Shown here in pieces: positions 1 through 9,166 of a DNA stretch of 43,303 nt. The notes beneath the pieces are model-generated. The model searched no databases and was not told the DNA's origin. It saw only the letters and a program-made list of their open reading frames with translations. Within the stretch, counting starts at the first letter, position 1. Each line of letters opens with the position of its first letter. The stretch comes from Flavobacteriales bacterium UBA7325 (GTDB lineage: Bacteria; Bacteroidota; Bacteroidia; Flavobacteriales_D; Crocinitomicaceae), in contig DKPV01000004.1 of NCBI GenBank assembly GCA_002471375.1, forward strand, positions 653-43,955, in the 5' to 3' direction. Both the position numbers and the translations under genes were made by a program.

Positions 1-655
1 TCATATCAACCTCATTGAAGGTTGTTAGCATTGCCGTTTCATTCTTTACACCTACAAGTCGTTCTGCAATCTTGCGACGCATCATAGACATTTTCTCAGG
101 TGTTGTATCTCTTGTTCCTCCCCAACCTTGAGCAGCATCAGAGGCAAATCCTCCTGCCATTGCTGCAAGAACATCTTGTTTGGTGATACGACCAGCTTTT
201 CCTGTACCGCTAATTTGATTAGAAGAAATTCCATTCTCAGACATGATCTTCGCAGCAGCAACTGATGGTGTTCCAGAAGCGTATGTTTTTTCACTCGTCG
301 ACTTTACAGGGTCCGGACTTGGTGCTTTTGCTTCCTTAGCTGGAGCTTTCGCTTCTTCAACAACAGAGGCACTTTCTACCACTTCAGCTGAAGATTCAAA
401 ATCTGCCGGTCTTTCTGCTGAAGTATCGATAAGACATACCACTGCACCAACTGCAACAGCGTCACCTTCTTCCGCTTTAAGCGTAATTGTTCCACTCTCT
501 TCCGCTGGAAGTTCAAGTGTTGCTTTATCAGAATCAACCTCGGCGATTGCTTGATCTTTTTCTACATAGTCTCCATCAGATACCAACCATTGAGCAATTT
601 CTACTTCTGAAATCGATTCCCCTGGACTCGGCACTTTCATTTCTAATACTGACAT
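1..655 (-). CDS. sucB: 2-oxoglutarate dehydrogenase E2 (dihydrolipoyl succinyltransferase), N-terminal part
   Basis: E2 core of the 2-oxoglutarate dehydrogenase complex: it moves the succinyl group from E1 to CoA via a lipoyl arm. About 218 residues are visible and the gene runs off the left edge. The N-terminal lipoyl domain is clear, with the lipoyl lysine in DSDKA at about residue 44. A Pro/Ala/Glu-rich linker follows, then a peripheral subunit-binding domain (about 130-170, containing SGTGKAGRITKQDV), then the start of the catalytic domain (MSMMRRKIAERL). The start ATG at 655-653 gives the usual MSVLEMKVPSPGES start. It lies 21 bases after the sucA stop, so the two are almost certainly cotranscribed. 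E2 of pyruvate dehydrogenase is the alternative, but the sucA neighbour favours succinyltransferase. Confidence 0.93.
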   Translation of the reverse strand, partial: MSVLEMKVPSPGESISEVEIAQWLVSDGDYVEKDQAIAEVDSDKATLELPAEESGTITLKAEEGDAVAVGAVVCLIDTSAERPADFESSAEVVESASVVEEAKAPAKEAKAPSPDPVKSTSEKTYASGTPSVAAAKIMSENGISSNQISGTGKAGRITKQDVLAAMAGGFASDAAQGWGGTRDTTPEKMSMMRRKIAERLVGVKNETAMLTTFNEVDM

Positions 656-676
656 GTCTTTTATCTTTTAATGTTG

Positions 677-3415
677 TTATGCTTTAACCTCTTTCTGAAC
701 GTTTGAATAAGCGAATAAGTCATTAAACAATTTCGCTAAACGTCTCTTATGTAAATCATGTGAACCTTCAGCAGCTGCCGCTGATGCATCACGACTAACC
801 CCAATCAAATTGAGTTCCCTGAGCTCCATAGCCATGTAAGACCACGCTCCCATGTTTGCTGGTTCTTCCTGAGCCCAAATGATTTGAGTTGCATTTTTAT
901 ATTTCGCTAGAATAGCGTCGATTTGCGTTTTTGGTAGTGGATACAATTGTTCTATCCTTACAAATGCCATATCATCTACTCCAAGTTCTTCTGCTTTTTG
1001 CGTTGCTTCGTAATAGAATTTCCCGGAGCAAAGAACAACAGTGCTTACTTTGTTCACCTTTGCGTTAGCATCATCAATCACCTCTTGGAAATTACCCTTT
1101 GCCATTTCATCCAATGATGAGGTCGCTCTTGGATGACGAAGTAGCATTTTTGGAGAGAATACCACTAATGGCTTTCTGAAATCGCGCTTCAATTGTCGAC
1201 GTAGCAGATGGAAATGATTTGCAGGCGTCGATGTGTTTACGACTTGAATGTTAAAATCAGCACATTGTTGTAAGAATCTTTCCATTCTTCCACTAGAGTG
1301 TTCAGCACCTTGACCTTCATATCCGTGAGGAAGAAGCATTACCAATCCACTTTGAGTTGCCCATTTATCTTCTCCGGCTGTGATGAATTGATCCACCATA
1401 ATTTGGGCTCCATTATAGAAATCTCCAAATTGTGCTTCCCAAATGGTCAAGCCATTCGGACACGCTAATGAATAACCATATTCATATCCAAGAACACCAT
1501 ACTCCGATAAAAATGAATTGAATATTGTGAATGGTGCTTGCTTATCTGAGAGAAGATTTAACGTCGTTACTTCTTCTTCTGTGTCTTCAACAATAACAAC
1601 TGCATGTCGATGCGAGAAAGTTCCTCGTTCAACATCCTGTCCGCTAATTCGTACTGGGTGTCCCTCTTCGAGAAGTGTAGCGTATGCTAACATTTCCGCA
1701 GACCCCCAATCAAGTCGATCTTCTTTGATTGAGTTCAATCGATCTTTAAAGATCTTTGAAATTTTACGGAAATACTTTTTACCTTCTGGGAGAGTAGCCA
1801 ATTTTTCACCTAGATCTAGAAGTGTCTTTTTCGCCACCCCTGTTTCAGGAGATTGCTCAAAATCTTCATCATGAGCATGTTTTAAATCAACACCAGCGTC
1901 GTTCAAGAAATCGTGAATTAATGCTTTCTCATGTTTTCGAGATTCTGTAAATTCATCTTCTAGGTACGCATTGTATTTATCTCCAAATTCTTTAGCCTCT
2001 TCCCGATTAACCACCCCTTCGGCGATTAATTGATTCAGGTAAATATCCTTTGGATTCGCATGCTTAGCAATTAAGCTATATAATTTAGGTTGCGTGAATT
2101 TTGGTTCGTCACCTTCATTATGACCGTATTTTCTGTATCCAAGAAGATCAATAAAAATATCACTTTTGAAATGCTGACGATAAACCATCGCCATTTCCAT
2201 TACCTGGATAACCGCTTCTACGTCGTCCGCGTTTACGTGAAAGACCGGGCATAAAGTTGTTTTCGCGACATCTGTACAGTAAGTAGATGAACGTCCATCT
2301 TTGTAATTTGTGGTAAAACCAACTTGATTATTGGTAACTATGTGAATTGTTCCACCAGTTTTGTAACCATCTAATTTTGCCATTTGAATTGTCTCATAGA
2401 CAACTCCTTGACCTGCGATTGCAGCATCACCGTGGATGAGTACTGGACAAACTTTGGAATAATCGTTCGCAAGATTATTATCAACCTTAGCGCGGGCAAT
2501 TCCTTCAACAACGGTATTCACAGCTTCAAGGTGAGATGGGTTCGGAGAAAGAGTCAATCCTACTTCCTTTCCATTATTTGCCTTGACATATGATGTGAAT
2601 CCTTGATGATATTTAACATCACCATCAAACGTCTCATCTGTTTCGAATTCTTTTCCTTCGAACTCAGAAAATATATCTTGTGGGCGTTTTTCAAAAATAT
2701 TTGTCAAGGTATTTAGTCGACCACGATGTGCCATACCCATTACAAAATATTCTACGCCTTCTTCAGCTCCTTTTTGAACGAGCGCATCCATTGCTGGAAT
2801 TAGACACTCGAGACCTTCAATGGAAAATCGTTTTTGACCAACGAATTTTTTCCCTAGGAAAGATTCAAAACTCGTTGCACGATTTAGTTTTTTGAAAATT
2901 TCAATTTTTCGTGCTTTATCGTACTTAGGACGGTTCTTTAATTCAATATGGTTTTTAAACCAATCGATTCGATCCGGTCTGCGCATGTACATATATTCAA
3001 TCCCGATAGACTGGCAATATGTTTCTTCTAAATCAGCGATTATCTGACGAAGAGTTACATTTTTAAGACCAATTTCTTCACCCGCCTGAAATACTACGTC
3101 GAGATCCGACTCCTCCAATCCGAACGTGTCAATAGTGAGCTTAGGCTCATACTTTCTGCGATCTCGAACAGGATTCGTTTTAGTAAATAAATGACCACGG
3201 TTCCTATAACCATCAATCAAGTTAATTACTTTGAATTCTTTTTGAAAATTTTCTGGGACTCCTCCGCCATCTTCGAAGCTGGTTCTTGCAAAATCAAACC
3301 CTTCGAAGAATTTATGCCATCCAATATCGACGCTTTGAGGGTCGTTGAGGTACATTTTGTAGAGATGATCAATCGCGTTGACATCTGCGTTACCTACGTA
3401 TGATACTTTATCCAT
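677..3415 (-). CDS. sucA: 2-oxoglutarate dehydrogenase E1 component
   Basis: Thiamine diphosphate-dependent decarboxylase that commits 2-oxoglutarate to succinyl-CoA in the TCA cycle. The 912 residues match the usual length of about 930. The N-terminal E2-binding segment (NADVNAIDHLYKMYLNDP) is present. So are the active-site block GMAHRGRLNTL, the ThDP/Mg segment HGDAAIAGQGVVYE, and the transketolase-like second half (WEAQFGDFYNGAQIMVDQF; LPHGYEGQGAEHSSGR, which carries conserved histidines). It is the first gene of a sucA-sucB pair. A TAAATTTG promoter element sits 26 bases before the ATG. No defects are visible. Confidence 0.97.
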   Translation of the reverse strand: MDKVSYVGNADVNAIDHLYKMYLNDPQSVDIGWHKFFEGFDFARTSFEDGGGVPENFQKEFKVINLIDGYRNRGHLFTKTNPVRDRRKYEPKLTIDTFGLEESDLDVVFQAGEEIGLKNVTLRQIIADLEETYCQSIGIEYMYMRRPDRIDWFKNHIELKNRPKYDKARKIEIFKKLNRATSFESFLGKKFVGQKRFSIEGLECLIPAMDALVQKGAEEGVEYFVMGMAHRGRLNTLTNIFEKRPQDIFSEFEGKEFETDETFDGDVKYHQGFTSYVKANNGKEVGLTLSPNPSHLEAVNTVVEGIARAKVDNNLANDYSKVCPVLIHGDAAIAGQGVVYETIQMAKLDGYKTGGTIHIVTNNQVGFTTNYKDGRSSTYCTDVAKTTLCPVFHVNADDVEAVIQVMEMAMVYRQHFKSDIFIDLLGYRKYGHNEGDEPKFTQPKLYSLIAKHANPKDIYLNQLIAEGVVNREEAKEFGDKYNAYLEDEFTESRKHEKALIHDFLNDAGVDLKHAHDEDFEQSPETGVAKKTLLDLGEKLATLPEGKKYFRKISKIFKDRLNSIKEDRLDWGSAEMLAYATLLEEGHPVRISGQDVERGTFSHRHAVVIVEDTEEEVTTLNLLSDKQAPFTIFNSFLSEYGVLGYEYGYSLACPNGLTIWEAQFGDFYNGAQIMVDQFITAGEDKWATQSGLVMLLPHGYEGQGAEHSSGRMERFLQQCADFNIQVVNTSTPANHFHLLRRQLKRDFRKPLVVFSPKMLLRHPRATSSLDEMAKGNFQEVIDDANAKVNKVSTVVLCSGKFYYEATQKAEELGVDDMAFVRIEQLYPLPKTQIDAILAKYKNATQIIWAQEEPANMGAWSYMAMELRELNLIGVSRDASAAAAEGSHDLHKRRLAKLFNDLFAYSNVQKEVKA

Positions 3416-3441
3416 ATTTCTTGTGCACTGTTATGGATTAA

Positions 3442-3449
3442 CAAATTTA
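3442..3449 (-). promoter_or_regulatory. Bacteroidota -7 element upstream of sucA
   Basis: On the minus strand the sequence reads TAAATTTG, matching TAnnTTTG, 26 bases before the sucA start. No clear TTG lies at the expected -33 spacing, so only the -7 half is supported. Confidence 0.35.
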
Positions 3450-3566
3450 GACAATTTGGTCAGTTAGCACAGGGATATGACGGAAAATTGGTAACGATGC
3501 ACAAAGGAATATTGAGAATTGCCCAAATTCGGTAGAGAGATAGAATAATTATAGGCCGAAATGCAA

Positions 3567-3914
3567 TTAAAACTGGCTTCGTAGAAAGACCTTATATGCC
3601 TCACGTCTCAAAATGATCTCTGCCATTTGACTGCTGAATTCTGTATCATTTAATAAGGCAACATATACCTTTTCCGGGATATCAATCTGATACATGAGTT
3701 GCTGTAAACCATTCATCTCAACAACCTCTTCGATGGCATTTTGAACCTCAGCAATTAGTTCTTTTGTCACCATGATATCAGACCCGAATTTAGCTGAAAA
3801 TTGAACACCACTTGGATAGAAATCCTTTGCGATTTGCTGTTGTGTCTTAAGAACGAACTCTTGCGAGTTGAACTCTATAGCTACTTCTTGAAGTGTAAGC
3901 ATGGATTTCATATT
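3567..3914 (-). CDS. hypothetical protein, about 115 aa
   Basis: I do not recognise this family. The frame is open to 3947, but the ATG at 3914 (MKSMLTLQEVAIEF) is the more natural start; the longer form adds eleven residues without an obvious signal. The product looks soluble and mostly helical, with no signal peptide, membrane span or cysteine. The middle (MVTKELIAEVQNAIEEVVEMNG) could form an amphipathic helix, and the C-terminus is basic (RREAYKVFLRSQF). It sits alone between sucA and the small genes at 4.0-4.7 kb. The composition is plausible for a real protein, but only comparison with relatives would confirm it. Confidence 0.5.
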   Translation of the reverse strand, partial: NMKSMLTLQEVAIEFNSQEFVLKTQQQIAKDFYPSGVQFSAKFGSDIMVTKELIAEVQNAIEEVVEMNGLQQLMYQIDIPEKVYVALLNDTEFSSQMAEIILRREAYKVFLRSQF

Positions 3915-4044
3915 CAAAGGTACTGAATACAAATTGGACTGGATCACTTAACTATTGACGAAGGCACCGATATCTTGCTGGTGCATGCTCACTTTGTCAT
4001 ATTTTAACTAAATTCACCTTGGTTGTACTTAAACTTATACTAGA

Positions 4045-4434
4045 TTGCAAACGGTACGTGTAATTCAAAGAGTAGTTAAGGCAGCAGGACTGGTTTTCGC
4101 CGCTAGAACCTATCGGGTAGTTTTAAATAAGCCGATGTCGAAAGGGTATTATGAGAAGAAATTGACGGATGCCCTTGTAGCTAACATGGAGACCAAAATG
4201 GTGAAGCAATTACTTGATCGTGAAAGCACTATTGGTGATAATGATTTGGCTCATGAGTTGACCTCATCTAAGAGCAGGTATTACAAGAATTGATCGGAGA
4301 TCACCTTAAAGGCTAAAACTTATCAAGATGAGTCCGGGAAGTTGTCAATTAAAGGAAAGGATATAAATTTGAAGCTCAGTGTGGGTAAGCATGATGTATC
4401 AACAATGGTAGAAATAACACGTTTATTTAGTTAA
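4045..4434 (+). pseudogene. small unknown gene split by an in-frame TGA
   Basis: An 82-codon frame from a TTG at 4045 ends at TGA (4291-4293). The same frame then continues for 46 more codons of normal-looking sequence (SEITLKAKTYQDESGKL onward) to a TAA at 4432. Joined, the product would be about 129 residues, basic, with no signal peptide: an N-terminal helical half and a lysine-rich beta-like half (LSIKGKDINLKLSVGK). The stop two bases before the GTG of the next gene suggests the two were once one transcription unit. I do not recognise the family. It is probably a gene recently broken by a nonsense change; a readthrough or sequencing artefact is possible. The TTG start is weakly supported. 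Confidence 0.4.
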
Positions 4435-4436
4435 TT

Positions 4437-4739
4437 GTGCTAGTTAAATTTTTGATCTTAATTCTTTTACTTTGTTCCCGCAGTCTTTTTGCTCAACCCC
4501 AGCAAGAAATGGATTCGATCAATCAAATTAGCATTGGGTATCGCAAAGAAACCGTCCTAAAGACAAGAATGAAAAAACTTCATCAGCACGAAATTGTAAT
4601 TAAAGGCTATTATGAAGAGGTAATAGGTTTGACTAGCGATGGCAATACGCCTGAACCTATTTACGGGAAAAAAAGACGTTTTCGAAGAGTTGAGTCAACC
4701 GTTCGAGACCGTGAATTCAGAAGAAAATTTGGTATTTAG
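4437..4739 (+). CDS. small secreted protein of unknown function
   Basis: 100 residues from a GTG start. A classical signal peptide is visible (MLVKFLILILLLCSRSLFAQ, cleavage probably after FAQ). The mature part is short, strongly basic and rich in Lys and Arg, ending in RRVESTVRDREFRRKFGI. No known domain was recognised. It begins two bases after the preceding interrupted frame. Its stop overlaps the end of the convergent metG by four bases, so neither gene has room for its own terminator here. The signal peptide makes a real gene likely; its role is unknown. Confidence 0.55.
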   Translation: MLVKFLILILLLCSRSLFAQPQQEMDSINQISIGYRKETVLKTRMKKLHQHEIVIKGYYEEVIGLTSDGNTPEPIYGKKRRFRRVESTVRDREFRRKFGI

Positions 4740-6790
4740 TGAATTCCACAACCAGACTTGAAGTCCTTTTCCGGACCAACGAAACTTAATTCTCCTTTAC
4801 CATTTTCAGCCATTAAGATCATGCCTTGAGATTCAACACCACGAATTTTCCGAGGAGGCAAATTCATTAGAACCGTCACTTTCTTGCCAATTACATCTTC
4901 CGGAGAATAATGCTTGGCAATTCCTGAGACAATAGTTCGCTTGTCCAATCCAGTATCGACAAGAAGTTTCAAGAGCTTGTCCGCTTTCTTGATTTTTTCC
5001 GCTTCAAGAATGGTACCTGTACGGATATCCATTTTCATGAAATCATCGAAGTTAGTGTCCTCCTTTTGTTGGTCAAAAACAGATTCTACGGACTTAGAAG
5101 CTTCGAGTTTTGCCAATTGGGCTTCAATAAAGTCATCTTCAACCTTTGGAAATAGAATAGATGGCTTCGCTGTTTGGTGTCCAGCTGAGAGCTGATCCAT
5201 GAGGCCGCCATTTGACCAATCGCCTTGTTTGAAATTTAAGAACTCACTCAATTTTTGAGCGGTACCTGGCAAGAATGGTTGTAATACAATACTGAGATTA
5301 GCTGTAATTTGTAAGGCAAGATTCATGATTGTCTCAACACGAACGGGATCTGTTTTTATCAGTTTCCATGGTTCTGTATCCGCTAAATACTTATTCCCTA
5401 ATCGTGCTAAATTCATTGCCTCAGCTTGCGCTTCTCTTAACTTATAAGCATATACCAGCTTTGAAATCTTTTCAGGAATTGCTTCCATTTGGGCAACAAC
5501 TTCTTTATCATATTCGGTAAGCTCACCTGGCTGTGGAGTTTTTCCGTCATAATACTTTTGCGTTAATACTAATGCACGATTAACGAAGTTTCCTAGAATC
5601 GCTGCTAGCTCACTATTCACTCTAGTTTGGTATTCTTTCCACGTGAATTCTGAATCTTTTGTTTCTGGAGCAATCGATGTCAAAACATATTTCAATTCAT
5701 CTATTCGATCCGGGCACTCTTCTAGGTACTCATGAAGCCAAACAGCCCAATTTCTAGAAGTGGAAAATTTATCCCCTTCAAGATTTAAAAATTCATACGC
5801 CGGAACATTATCTGGTAGGATTAGTCCTTTGTGGGCCTTTAAGAGGATAGGGAATATGATCGCATGAAAAACGATATTATCCTTTCCAATGAAGTGTACC
5901 AGTTTTCTGTCTCCAGTCCAGTAATCTTTCCAATCTTTATTGTTGTCATTTGCCCACTGCTTGGTAGCAGAGATGTATCCAATAGGAGCGTCAAGCCATA
6001 CGTATAGGACTTTACCGTCTCCACCTTCAACAGGAACTTTCACCCCCCAATCAAGATCTCTAGTCATTGCTCTTGGGCGAAGACCTGCATTAATCCAAGA
6101 CATGCATTGCCCAATTACTTGGTTTCGCCATTTACTTGGGTCGTGCTGTTGCACACCATCTAGTTTTCCCTCCTGTATCCAATCCGTTAGCCATTCTTCG
6201 TGTCTCTCCATTGGCAAGTACCAATGAGATGTCGTACGCATAATCGGTGTTTTACCACTTAATGTCGATACTGGCTTAATTAACTCGGTAGGACTAAGAG
6301 TTGATCCACATTTTTCACATTGATCCCCATAAGCAGAATCATGACCGCAATTTGGACATGTTCCAGAAATATATCGATCGGCTAAAAACTGATTGTATTC
6401 TTGGTCATAATATTGTTCACTTGATTCTTTTGTGAACTCATCATTCGCATCTAGCACTTTAAAGAAATCTTGTGCAGTTTCATGATGAAGCTGTTCAGAA
6501 GTCCTGTGAAATATGTCAAAAGAAATATCGAAATCTTTGAAGGCTTGTCGAATAATACCATCGTATTTATCGACAATTTCTTGAGGTGTAATACCTTCCT
6601 TCTTTGCACGCAAAGTTATGGCTGCTCCATGTTCATCGCTTCCGCATACGAAGGCAACATCGTGCCCATTCATACGTAGAAATCGAGTAAAGATATCTCC
6701 TGGTAAATAAACTCCGGCAACGTGTCCTAAATGAAGGGGTCCATTCGCATATGGAAGTGCCGCTGTAACTGTGTATTTTTCTTTTGACAT
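4736..6790 (-). CDS. metG: methionyl-tRNA synthetase with C-terminal tRNA-binding domain
   Basis: Charges tRNA-Met. 684 residues, the long form of the enzyme. The N-terminal Rossmann catalytic domain has the HIGH-type motif as HLGH (residues 20-23). A four-cysteine zinc knuckle is present (CPNCGHDSAYGDQCEKCG). The KMSKS loop appears as KFSTS, which is usual for this branch of MetRS. The anticodon-binding helical domain follows, then a C-terminal EMAP/Trbp111-like OB-fold dimerisation and tRNA-binding domain (MDIRTGTILEAEKIKKADKL) ending in SGCGIH. The ATG at 6790 gives the conserved start MSKEKYTVTAALPYANGPLHLG. Its end overlaps the convergent small gene at 4437-4739. Confidence 0.97.
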   Translation of the reverse strand: MSKEKYTVTAALPYANGPLHLGHVAGVYLPGDIFTRFLRMNGHDVAFVCGSDEHGAAITLRAKKEGITPQEIVDKYDGIIRQAFKDFDISFDIFHRTSEQLHHETAQDFFKVLDANDEFTKESSEQYYDQEYNQFLADRYISGTCPNCGHDSAYGDQCEKCGSTLSPTELIKPVSTLSGKTPIMRTTSHWYLPMERHEEWLTDWIQEGKLDGVQQHDPSKWRNQVIGQCMSWINAGLRPRAMTRDLDWGVKVPVEGGDGKVLYVWLDAPIGYISATKQWANDNNKDWKDYWTGDRKLVHFIGKDNIVFHAIIFPILLKAHKGLILPDNVPAYEFLNLEGDKFSTSRNWAVWLHEYLEECPDRIDELKYVLTSIAPETKDSEFTWKEYQTRVNSELAAILGNFVNRALVLTQKYYDGKTPQPGELTEYDKEVVAQMEAIPEKISKLVYAYKLREAQAEAMNLARLGNKYLADTEPWKLIKTDPVRVETIMNLALQITANLSIVLQPFLPGTAQKLSEFLNFKQGDWSNGGLMDQLSAGHQTAKPSILFPKVEDDFIEAQLAKLEASKSVESVFDQQKEDTNFDDFMKMDIRTGTILEAEKIKKADKLLKLLVDTGLDKRTIVSGIAKHYSPEDVIGKKVTVLMNLPPRKIRGVESQGMILMAENGKGELSFVGPEKDFKSGCGIH

Positions 6791-6927
6791 TCTGAGATGA
6801 TAGAATTTAGCGCGAAGATAGTTAATTGTACGTATTTGATCGAATCAATTAATTCTTACGAACCATGACATAGCAATATTGACTCGACTGCAGATCGATG
6901 CAAGAATCCAGATAATGAGCAAATGAT

Positions 6928-8265
6928 TTATAGCTCTTGAGAACTCTCAACAAATGAAATGTCAAACCTTTCTAGTTCTTCAAGAATTGGGTTATATACT
7001 TCAGGTTGAACAGGTAATATAACACCCTTCGATTTCAGAGATCCGTTTAAGACCATCTTAGCACAAATTGCGGCAGGTAGCCCAACCGTATTCGACATGG
7101 ATGTATAAACTTCATCTTCTCCCAAGTTCACCATGTGAGATGAGATAGCATGGTTCTTCCCGTTGAGAGCATATTCAAACTCATGTATCATTACGAGCAT
7201 ATCTTTATCACCATCAGCTAGAGAAAGCTTATCGACAAGTATTTTTTGTAGAGCTTGTGCCGGTGTTGGAGAATCTAGGTTGACTAGAGGTTCATCCTTG
7301 AATATACCTAGCCAATCAAATCGATTAAACAAATGAGCTCGATCTTCTCTTAGGAAGAGTTTGAATTTTTCTTCAACCGTTTTTGTTGGGTGGTAAGGTA
7401 AGTATGCATTTAAAAATGACCTTGGTGTCATATTTTCTGTATTGGTCATTGTGTATGAATCGTCTGTCATACCTAACTCAATGAAAACGTCCCATGCGGC
7501 GCAGTAACCTGGTCGGCGAAGTGTACCTCTATAAATAGTAGGGATATCCTCCAAACCATATGTTGATCTGTAAGACAGCGAATCACGATTCGCGTAGCCA
7601 ACAAAATCTCCAAATCCTTCTATCGACATATTATGTAAACGACCAAAAAGGCGATTATACGGAATGTACTTGTATTGACCATCTTGAATGAATGAAGCCG
7701 CTCCACCTTGTCCGGCAAGCACCACATTTCGTGGATTCCAAGTAAACTTATAGTTCCATGGATTGTTATCACTTTCAGGAGCTACAAGCCCTCCACAGAA
7801 TGATTTGAAGCTTGTTATTTCACCCCCTTTATTTTGAATTTCATGAATAATCTTCATGGCACTCATGTGATCAATTCCTGGATCTACACCAATTTCATTC
7901 ATGATGACTATTCCAGCAGCCTCCGCTTTTTCATTAAGAGCTCTCATTTCCGTAGAAATGTATGATGGTGTAATTAAGTCAGTTTGTGTAGCGATGCAAT
8001 CCTCTGCAACTTCTATGTGGAAACGCGCTGGCAACATTGAGATCACTAAGTCAGCTTGTTCTATTTCTGGCAAACGCTCATTTGCATCGAGCGCATTAAA
8101 ACTAAGAGCAACACCATTGGTATGTCCATTAATTTTTTGCTCAACTAATGCCTGATCCCTGTCCACGATTCGGACTTTCCAGTCGTTTTCCGTTGAATTT
8201 TCAAGTAGATATCTAATGAGTGAGGACGATGAGAGACCAGCTCCCAATATGAGGATTGTTTTCAT
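6928..8265 (-). CDS. saccharopine dehydrogenase family protein
   Basis: 445-residue NAD(P)-dependent oxidoreductase of the saccharopine dehydrogenase/reductase family, related to the enzymes that interconvert saccharopine with lysine-pathway semialdehyde. The N-terminal Rossmann fold is clear (ILILGAGLSSSSLIRYLL, glycine-rich loop near residue 8). NEIGVDPGIDHMSAM and the long C-terminal catalytic/dimerisation region are typical of this family. The exact substrate cannot be read from sequence: saccharopine is most likely, with carboxynorspermidine-type enzymes as the alternative. It is divergent from the yebC-like gene and has a well-matched promoter just upstream. No other lysine-catabolism gene is in the window. 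Confidence 0.85.
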   Translation of the reverse strand: MKTILILGAGLSSSSLIRYLLENSTENDWKVRIVDRDQALVEQKINGHTNGVALSFNALDANERLPEIEQADLVISMLPARFHIEVAEDCIATQTDLITPSYISTEMRALNEKAEAAGIVIMNEIGVDPGIDHMSAMKIIHEIQNKGGEITSFKSFCGGLVAPESDNNPWNYKFTWNPRNVVLAGQGGAASFIQDGQYKYIPYNRLFGRLHNMSIEGFGDFVGYANRDSLSYRSTYGLEDIPTIYRGTLRRPGYCAAWDVFIELGMTDDSYTMTNTENMTPRSFLNAYLPYHPTKTVEEKFKLFLREDRAHLFNRFDWLGIFKDEPLVNLDSPTPAQALQKILVDKLSLADGDKDMLVMIHEFEYALNGKNHAISSHMVNLGEDEVYTSMSNTVGLPAAICAKMVLNGSLKSKGVILPVQPEVYNPILEELERFDISFVESSQEL

Positions 8266-8282
8266 GCTTTAGCTTGTACTAT

Positions 8283-8313
8283 CAAATGTAAGGAATCAAT
8301 TGACGAAGCCAAA
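8283..8313 (-). promoter_or_regulatory. promoter of the saccharopine dehydrogenase-like gene
   Basis: On the minus strand TTTG (8313-8310), 19 bases, then TACATTTG (8290-8283): both elements of the Bacteroidota sigma consensus at correct spacing. The start codon is 17 bases beyond, giving a leader of roughly ten bases. Confidence 0.6.
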
Positions 8314-8359
8314 CGTTAAATAAAAAACTTTTTCAGAAGATTCCTGTTAAAAAACTAAG

Positions 8360-8409
8360 GCAAGGCTATAGGAGACTGTTTCCTATACGATTAAGCATAA
8401 AGCCTTGCG
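8360..8409. promoter_or_regulatory. compound inverted repeat between divergent genes
   Basis: An outer 8-bp inverted repeat, GCAAGGCT (8360-8367) and AGCCTTGC (8402-8409), encloses an inner hairpin ATAGGA-N7-TCCTAT (8368-8386) that abuts the left arm. Fifteen unpaired bases remain on the right. The right outer arm contains the likely -33 TTG of the yebC-like promoter. It could be an operator or cruciform, or a structured leader or terminator remnant; no T-run follows. Confidence 0.45.
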
Positions 8410-8435
8410 GGGTAAGAGAAAACAATTATTTTTGT
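8406..8435 (+). promoter_or_regulatory. promoter of the yebC-like gene
   Basis: TTG (8406-8408), 19 bases, then TATTTTTG (8428-8435), a full match to the Bacteroidota consensus. The ATG at 8456 is 20 bases beyond the -7 element. The TTG lies inside the right arm of the 8360-8409 inverted repeat. Confidence 0.5.
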
Positions 8436-8455
8436 TTACCAAAATTTAATTGAAT

Positions 8456-9166
8456 ATGGGAAGAGCGTTTGAGTATCGGAGAGCAGCGAAGGAAAAGCGT
8501 TGGGATAAAATGTCGAAACTATTTCCAAAGTTAGGTAAGGCAATAACGATGGCAGCGAAAGAGGGAGGTACCGATCCTGATATGAATGCCACCTTGAGAA
8601 CGGCAATAAAAAATGCCAAGGCTCAAAACATGCCGAAAGACAATATCGATGCAGCTGTTAAAAGAGCAAATGCAAAAGATGTTGATGCCTATTCTGAAAT
8701 CGTTTACGAAGGAAAAGGACCTCACGGTGTTCTCGTGGTAGTAGAATGCGCAACTGACAATTCAACAAGAACTGTCGCTAACGTGAAATCGTACTTCAAT
8801 AAATCAGGAGGATCAGTTGTTCCGAACGGGTCACTCGAATATATGTTTAACCGTAAATCGGTTTTTGAATTTGAGTTAGCTGAGGGAATGGACTTGGAAG
8901 AAATGGAGCTTGAGTTAATCGATGCAGGACTTGATGAAATCGAAGAAGAAGATGGTAAAGTGTTTGTTTATGGAGATTATACCTCATTTGGAAATATTTC
9001 AAAGGGCTTAGAGGATATGGAGATCGATGTGGAGAAATCCAATTTACAGAGAATCCCAACATCACCTGTTGAATTTACCGAAGAGCAACTCGTTGATATT
9101 GAGAAAATGTTGGATAAAATCGAGGATGATGATGATATCCAACAGGTCTTTACAAACATTGCTTAA
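8456..9166 (+). CDS. YebC/PmpR family DNA-binding regulatory protein
   Basis: 236-residue YebC-family protein (TACO1-like). The family binds DNA, acts as a transcriptional regulator in some bacteria, and has been linked to translation of difficult sequences in others. The ATG at 8456 gives the family start MGRAFEYRRAAKEKRWDKMSK; a TTG two codons earlier is a poorer choice. Landmarks include AKEGGTDPDMNATLRTAI, KNAKAQNMPKDNIDAAVKRA, YEGKGPHGVLVVVECATDN and the acidic final domain ending DDDDIQQVFTNIA. It is monocistronic and divergent from the saccharopine dehydrogenase-like gene. Confidence 0.93.
   Translation: MGRAFEYRRAAKEKRWDKMSKLFPKLGKAITMAAKEGGTDPDMNATLRTAIKNAKAQNMPKDNIDAAVKRANAKDVDAYSEIVYEGKGPHGVLVVVECATDNSTRTVANVKSYFNKSGGSVVPNGSLEYMFNRKSVFEFELAEGMDLEEMELELIDAGLDEIEEEDGKVFVYGDYTSFGNISKGLEDMEIDVEKSNLQRIPTSPVEFTEEQLVDIEKMLDKIEDDDDIQQVFTNIA

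Noticed and set aside
82..687. Open frames of 66-103 codons on both strands over the sucB region
   Set aside because: They are shadows of the SucB frame, whose lipoyl and subunit-binding domains are unmistakable.
4291..4293. TGA as a selenocysteine or recoded codon
   Set aside because: No stem-loop of the required form was seen just after it, and metG and other genes use TGA or TAA as normal stops.
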